From JADHUC01 sp964617665 (GTDB taxonomy: Bacteria > Planctomycetota > Planctomycetia > Pirellulales > Pirellulaceae), in contig CAZUAH010000261.1 of NCBI GenBank assembly GCA_964617665.1, positions 1 through 18,762 of the forward strand: a stretch of DNA of 18,762 nucleotides, given 5' to 3'. The notes under the pieces were generated by a model. The model was not told the DNA's origin. It did not search any database and saw nothing but the letters and a program-made list of their open reading frames with translations. How positions within the stretch are numbered: position 1 is the stretch's first letter; each line of letters begins with the position of its first letter. Shown here one piece after another: positions 16,040 to 18,762 of this stretch. Position numbers and translations under genes: made by a program.

Positions 16040-16639
16040 CTAAAACGGTCGCCCACCCGTGGACGGAGGCGTGGTCGGCGGTGTCCCAAACGGCCGCTGC
16101 GTGGGCTGAGGGCTCGGGGTCTGCGAAGGCGTTGAGTACGTCGGAGCTTGCGTCATGGGAACAACGGGCTGCGGAGGCGCGAAGTGCGGCGTGTCCACGC
16201 GTGGTTTCGCAGGCGTTTCGGGCTCGCGTTTCTGGAAGTCCGATGGCACCAGATCGTCCGCGATCATCTGCAGCAGCTTTGAAATACACAGCTTGTTCAT
16301 GCTGGTCTTCAGGTTGTGCGCCTCGTGACGAAGCGACTCGTGGAGGCTTTGCGGCAGGCGAACTGTAATGACCCGCGTCGGCTCCTCACGGTCCTTCTGG
16401 ATGCGATTGCGTTCACGTAGCCGGGCGACCATCTGCTGGATTTCGGCGTATTCCGGCGTACGCTCGAATCTGTTTCTCTGGTCGAACGTGGGGAATACTT
16501 GGTCAATAACGCCGTCCACCCCAAGGACGTCTCGGTAGAAAGTCACCCAGTCGGGCTCGCGGCGAAATCTGTCTGCGGCAAGGCGACGAGCTTTCTGATT
16601 CCTGTCTTCCTGAGTGGTCTGCTGAGGGGCGTCCATCAT
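16040..16639 (-). CDS. HicB-like ribbon-helix-helix protein with Pro/Thr-rich tail
   Basis: The frame runs up to an ATG at 16717, but the ATG at 16637-16639 has GGAG five bases upstream and gives 199 residues. The core is TRVITVRLPQSLHESLRHEA, then NLKTSMNKLCISKLLQMI, the ribbon-helix-helix pattern of HicB-family antitoxin-like proteins. Before it comes a basic, helical segment (REPDWVTFYRDVLGVDGVID). After it comes a tail of about 55 residues rich in P, T, Q and S, probably disordered. No HicA-like toxin ORF is seen next to it, so a toxin-antitoxin role is unsupported. A DNA-binding regulator is likely. Confidence 0.75.
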   Translation of the reverse strand: MMDAPQQTTQEDRNQKARRLAADRFRREPDWVTFYRDVLGVDGVIDQVFPTFDQRNRFERTPEYAEIQQMVARLRERNRIQKDREEPTRVITVRLPQSLHESLRHEAHNLKTSMNKLCISKLLQMIADDLVPSDFQKREPETPAKPRVDTPHFAPPQPVVPMTQAPTYSTPSQTPSPQPTQRPFGTPPTTPPSTGGRPF

Positions 16640-17057
16640 CTTGGCTCCTTCCGTGTTTTCCATGCGAGATTGGGTCGAACGAAACGCTGCGGAGAACGCG
16701 TGCTCCAAAAAAGGCATGCTCCAGAAAACGTGTGCAGGAGGTTTACTGCAATTCGTCGAGTGCCGTCAAGAGCAGCAGCGAAGTGCTTGCAGTGCTTGCA
16801 CTTAGGGAAAGCGAGTTGCTGCTGACCGGAATCGGGCAGGCGTGCCAAGGTTCCGCGCATCTCCCGTCGTGCCTAAAAAGTGGGCATGGCGTTTTTCTGG
16901 GGTGCCGGCCACCTGGGAGAATTTTTTTGGGATTTTTCTCGTGGCACTGAATTGCCGCGACTGCGTGTGCCGAGTTGTTGGAACCCGTCTTTGCACTGGC
17001 TGGGGAAGGAGCAGACGAGGACCGATCGAAGAAACCCTACGGCATATGATCCCCGCA
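16640..17057. other. Intergenic spacer with small repeats
   Basis: This stretch lies downstream of the PmoA-like gene and upstream of the HicB-like gene, both on the minus strand. It contains a tandem 9-mer AGTGCTTGC (16782-16799). It also contains an imperfect inverted repeat: GCCAC (16908-16912) and GAGAA (16917-16921) against TTCTC (16936-16940) and GTGGC (16941-16945), with a T-rich loop. A 74-codon minus-strand frame (16636-16860) has a KCKHCKHF motif but no support as a gene. Confidence 0.4.
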
Positions 17058-17975
17058 TCACGGAATTCGCCGTACTTCGTAGTGTTGATGCTTCGCGTTG
17101 GATCGCTCGACACCGAAGCCTTTGGCCCGGGCAAACTCATCGGCGATGCCGCCCGCTCGCTCCGCTTTGATGTCGCGACTGTGTGCGTGCAGCAGATAGC
17201 GAAGCACCAGAGGCTGTTCGCGCGTAGTCACCCGCGGTCCTTGCATGCAGAGTGACGCCCCCATCCAGCCATCTTCGCGGACATGCCAATGAGACGGGAA
17301 ACCCAAATTGGCGGGATGATCGAAATACGTAATGCCCTCAACACCACCGGAGTGAGAAGGCCCCGAATAGTCCATCCAGCGAGCCGGTTGACCGAAGACC
17401 TGAGGCTCGCCGCGGACGCCATCGCTATTGGTCAGCTCGCCGCCGCCGAAGTGTGCCGAGATGTGCTTGGCGACACGGACTGCCAGAAAACCGAAGTTCG
17501 TCTTGCCGAGCTCTAGCATTTCGGCCTTGGGGCGAAATGTCGCCTGGAACTCGACCAGCGTCTCTCCGTCATCGCCCGGACGCACTGCGGCGATGAGTTC
17601 CTGCTCCATCAACTCGCCTCCATCTTCCCCCCCATACCAGCCCAGCAAGGTCCCCATGACGGCCTCGTCGTCACCATCCCCGTAGCAGAGCCACTGTTTC
17701 TGACGAATACGAGCCTCCGTGCGGTCGCTCCAGAAATCGACGCCATGGACATCGTGATGGGCGAACCACACGCTGCGATGGTGATCGTGGTTGGCGGCTC
17801 CAGGGTGTCCCATTCGCGTTAACGAGCCACCACTCGGTCCCACCAGCGGATAGAAAAACGGTCGCGGATAGCTGGGCCCAAAATGCCATCGCAAACGTTC
17901 CTGGGCGTTGATTTCGAAGGATACCTGATGGTCCGGCAAGGGAAGAATCCGGCAGCGTGGGAATTGGTAGGGCAT
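17058..17975 (-). CDS. PmoA/DUF6807 family protein
   Basis: This 305-residue protein has no signal peptide. It has the pattern of the PmoA-like (DUF6807) family common in planctomycetes: an N-terminal beta segment (CRILPLPDHQVSFEINAQER), then WHFGPSYPRPFFYPLVGPSG, SLTRMGHPGAANHDHHRSVW and FAHHDVHGVDFW with its histidine cluster. The C-terminal half includes ITYFDHPANLGFPSHWHVRE and RYLLHAHSRDIKAE. Despite the name, the family is not shown to be a methane monooxygenase. The fold resembles beta-sandwich sugar-active proteins, and family members often sit near carbohydrate genes. No good ribosome binding site precedes the ATG, but an in-frame stop upstream leaves no better start. Confidence 0.85.
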   Translation of the reverse strand: MPYQFPRCRILPLPDHQVSFEINAQERLRWHFGPSYPRPFFYPLVGPSGGSLTRMGHPGAANHDHHRSVWFAHHDVHGVDFWSDRTEARIRQKQWLCYGDGDDEAVMGTLLGWYGGEDGGELMEQELIAAVRPGDDGETLVEFQATFRPKAEMLELGKTNFGFLAVRVAKHISAHFGGGELTNSDGVRGEPQVFGQPARWMDYSGPSHSGGVEGITYFDHPANLGFPSHWHVREDGWMGASLCMQGPRVTTREQPLVLRYLLHAHSRDIKAERAGGIADEFARAKGFGVERSNAKHQHYEVRRIP

Positions 17976-18137
17976 GTCCGTGCTCGTTGGCAGGAGGTCA
18001 GATCGGTGAAGGCCTGATTGGACAGCATCCCGAGGGTGAGTTTAGCACTAGCCATCGATCAAGAAATAACTGTCCAACTTGCCCGTAGTGGAAGTCGCCA
18101 AGACAAAAGAATTGTATGGAGATAAGGGGGAATAAAA

Positions 18138-18147
18138 NNNNNNNNNN
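18138..18147. other. Assembly gap (10 Ns)
   Basis: Ten ambiguous bases interrupt the spacer, flanked by GGGGGAATAAAA on the left and C-rich sequence on the right. The true length of the missing part is unknown. The spacer 17976-18255 holds no other feature I can support. Confidence 0.95.
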
Positions 18148-18255
18148 CCCTTCGTTCAATCCCCCACATTTCCTTTTGTGTTGGCATTTCTGCCTAACCC
18201 CACTACGTTCTATCAAACCATGAAATCGGACGACAATTGATCGAGCGATGCTAGA

Positions 18256-18762
18256 CTATTCGTCGCCCCATTCCAAAGCGACGTACTGTGGCGTTGATGA
18301 TTCGCCCATGCTAAACCATTCTACCGATTCGTCGGCCACGACGATGGCCCCGGTTTCGTCGGTAGAAGGCTCGTCGAAGGACCAGCGAAGGTACTCTTGC
18401 GGTTGCCCTGCCGCATCAGCCCAATCGCCGTTGGCGTTGCGGTGGATACCCAGGAACGTCTTGCCGCGAACACGTGGAAACACGAACGAAGTCTCTTCAT
18501 CCGAACTTATGACCAGGAAACGCGCATTGTGCCGTTCGGCAAATTGGCGTGCCTCAGCGATGGGAAGCTCTTCGTCCGGAAACCAGTACCAATTCCCGTT
18601 CCAGTGCTCGGCCCCCGGCGGAACACCCTCGGGCCGGGATGACGAGTCTCCAGGAGTTCCGCTATCCGTCCCGTCGACACTTGTCTCGTCGCCTGACGAC
18701 TGCGATTGACCGCCACCCTCGGCGGCCAGAAATCGCTCCGAGTTGGACACGATGCCCCAGGC
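18256..18762 (-). CDS. Partial protein with C-terminal C-type-lectin-like domain
   Basis: The frame stays open through the right edge of the window, so the N-terminus is missing; the GTG at 18748-18750 is not taken as a start. About 168 residues are visible. First comes a low-complexity linker rich in G, S, D, E and T. Then comes a domain with EHWNGNWYWFPDEELPIAEA, FAERHNARFLVISSDEETSF and FLGIHRNANGDWADAAG, ending in a strand with QYVALEWGDE. This resembles a C-type-lectin-like fold, as in domains appended to planctomycete kinases and surface proteins. The expected disulfide cysteines are absent. The upstream domain cannot be seen. Confidence 0.72.
   Translation of the reverse strand, partial: AWGIVSNSERFLAAEGGGQSQSSGDETSVDGTDSGTPGDSSSRPEGVPPGAEHWNGNWYWFPDEELPIAEARQFAERHNARFLVISSDEETSFVFPRVRGKTFLGIHRNANGDWADAAGQPQEYLRWSFDEPSTDETGAIVVADESVEWFSMGESSTPQYVALEWGDE

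Noticed and set aside
16040..16639. Toxin-antitoxin module
   Set aside because: The HicB-like fold is present, but no adjacent HicA-like toxin ORF is found on either strand.
16636..16860. 74-codon minus-strand frame with KCKHCKHF
   Set aside because: No ribosome binding site and no family match. It overlaps the HicB-like gene start and its composition is atypical.

Overview
The window looks like a piece of a planctomycete chromosome (Pirellulales-like, moderately GC-rich by eye). The evidence is a set of families typical of that phylum: a DUF1559 prepilin-like protein with an exact H-X9-DG motif, a BBP7-type outer-membrane beta-barrel protein, an N-terminal LEPR-XLL motif, a PmoA/DUF6807 protein, DUF3467, and a C-type-lectin-like domain. 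No rRNA, tRNA, CRISPR array, transposase or prophage gene is visible. A run of 10 Ns at 18138-18147 shows that the sequence comes from a draft assembly.

Layout. The left flank (86-4263) holds a small SHOCT-like membrane protein (-), a DUF1559 protein (+), a secreted protein of unknown function (-) and a BBP7 protein (-). The centre (4625-13174) is the interesting part. It contains a short SecA-like ATPase (+), a ribbon-helix-helix protein (-) whose stop overlaps the SecA-like stop, a 119-residue LEPR-XLL protein (+), a GAF-GAF-TM-HlyD fusion (+), a secreted HlyD-type adaptor (+), and a polytopic M50 metalloprotease with an N-terminal PqqD/RRE-like domain and a C-terminal HlyD-type domain (+). 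The right flank holds DUF3467 (+), a HEAT/TPR protein (-), a secreted STN/secretin-like protein (+), a HicB-like RHH protein (-), a PmoA/DUF6807 protein (-) and a partial C-type-lectin protein (-) running off the right edge.

Working together (inference). The central genes look like a dedicated export or processing cassette. The SecA-like motor could energise or deliver a substrate, the LEPR-XLL protein could be a miniature substrate, the PqqD/RRE-like domain could bind its N-terminal region, the M50 site could cleave within the membrane, and three HlyD-type modules could bridge the periplasm. A divergently transcribed RHH protein beside an AT-rich inverted repeat is a candidate local regulator. 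No ABC transporter or TolC-like channel is in the window, so the path across the outer membrane is unknown. Domain assignments come from reading motifs by eye; no database search was run.
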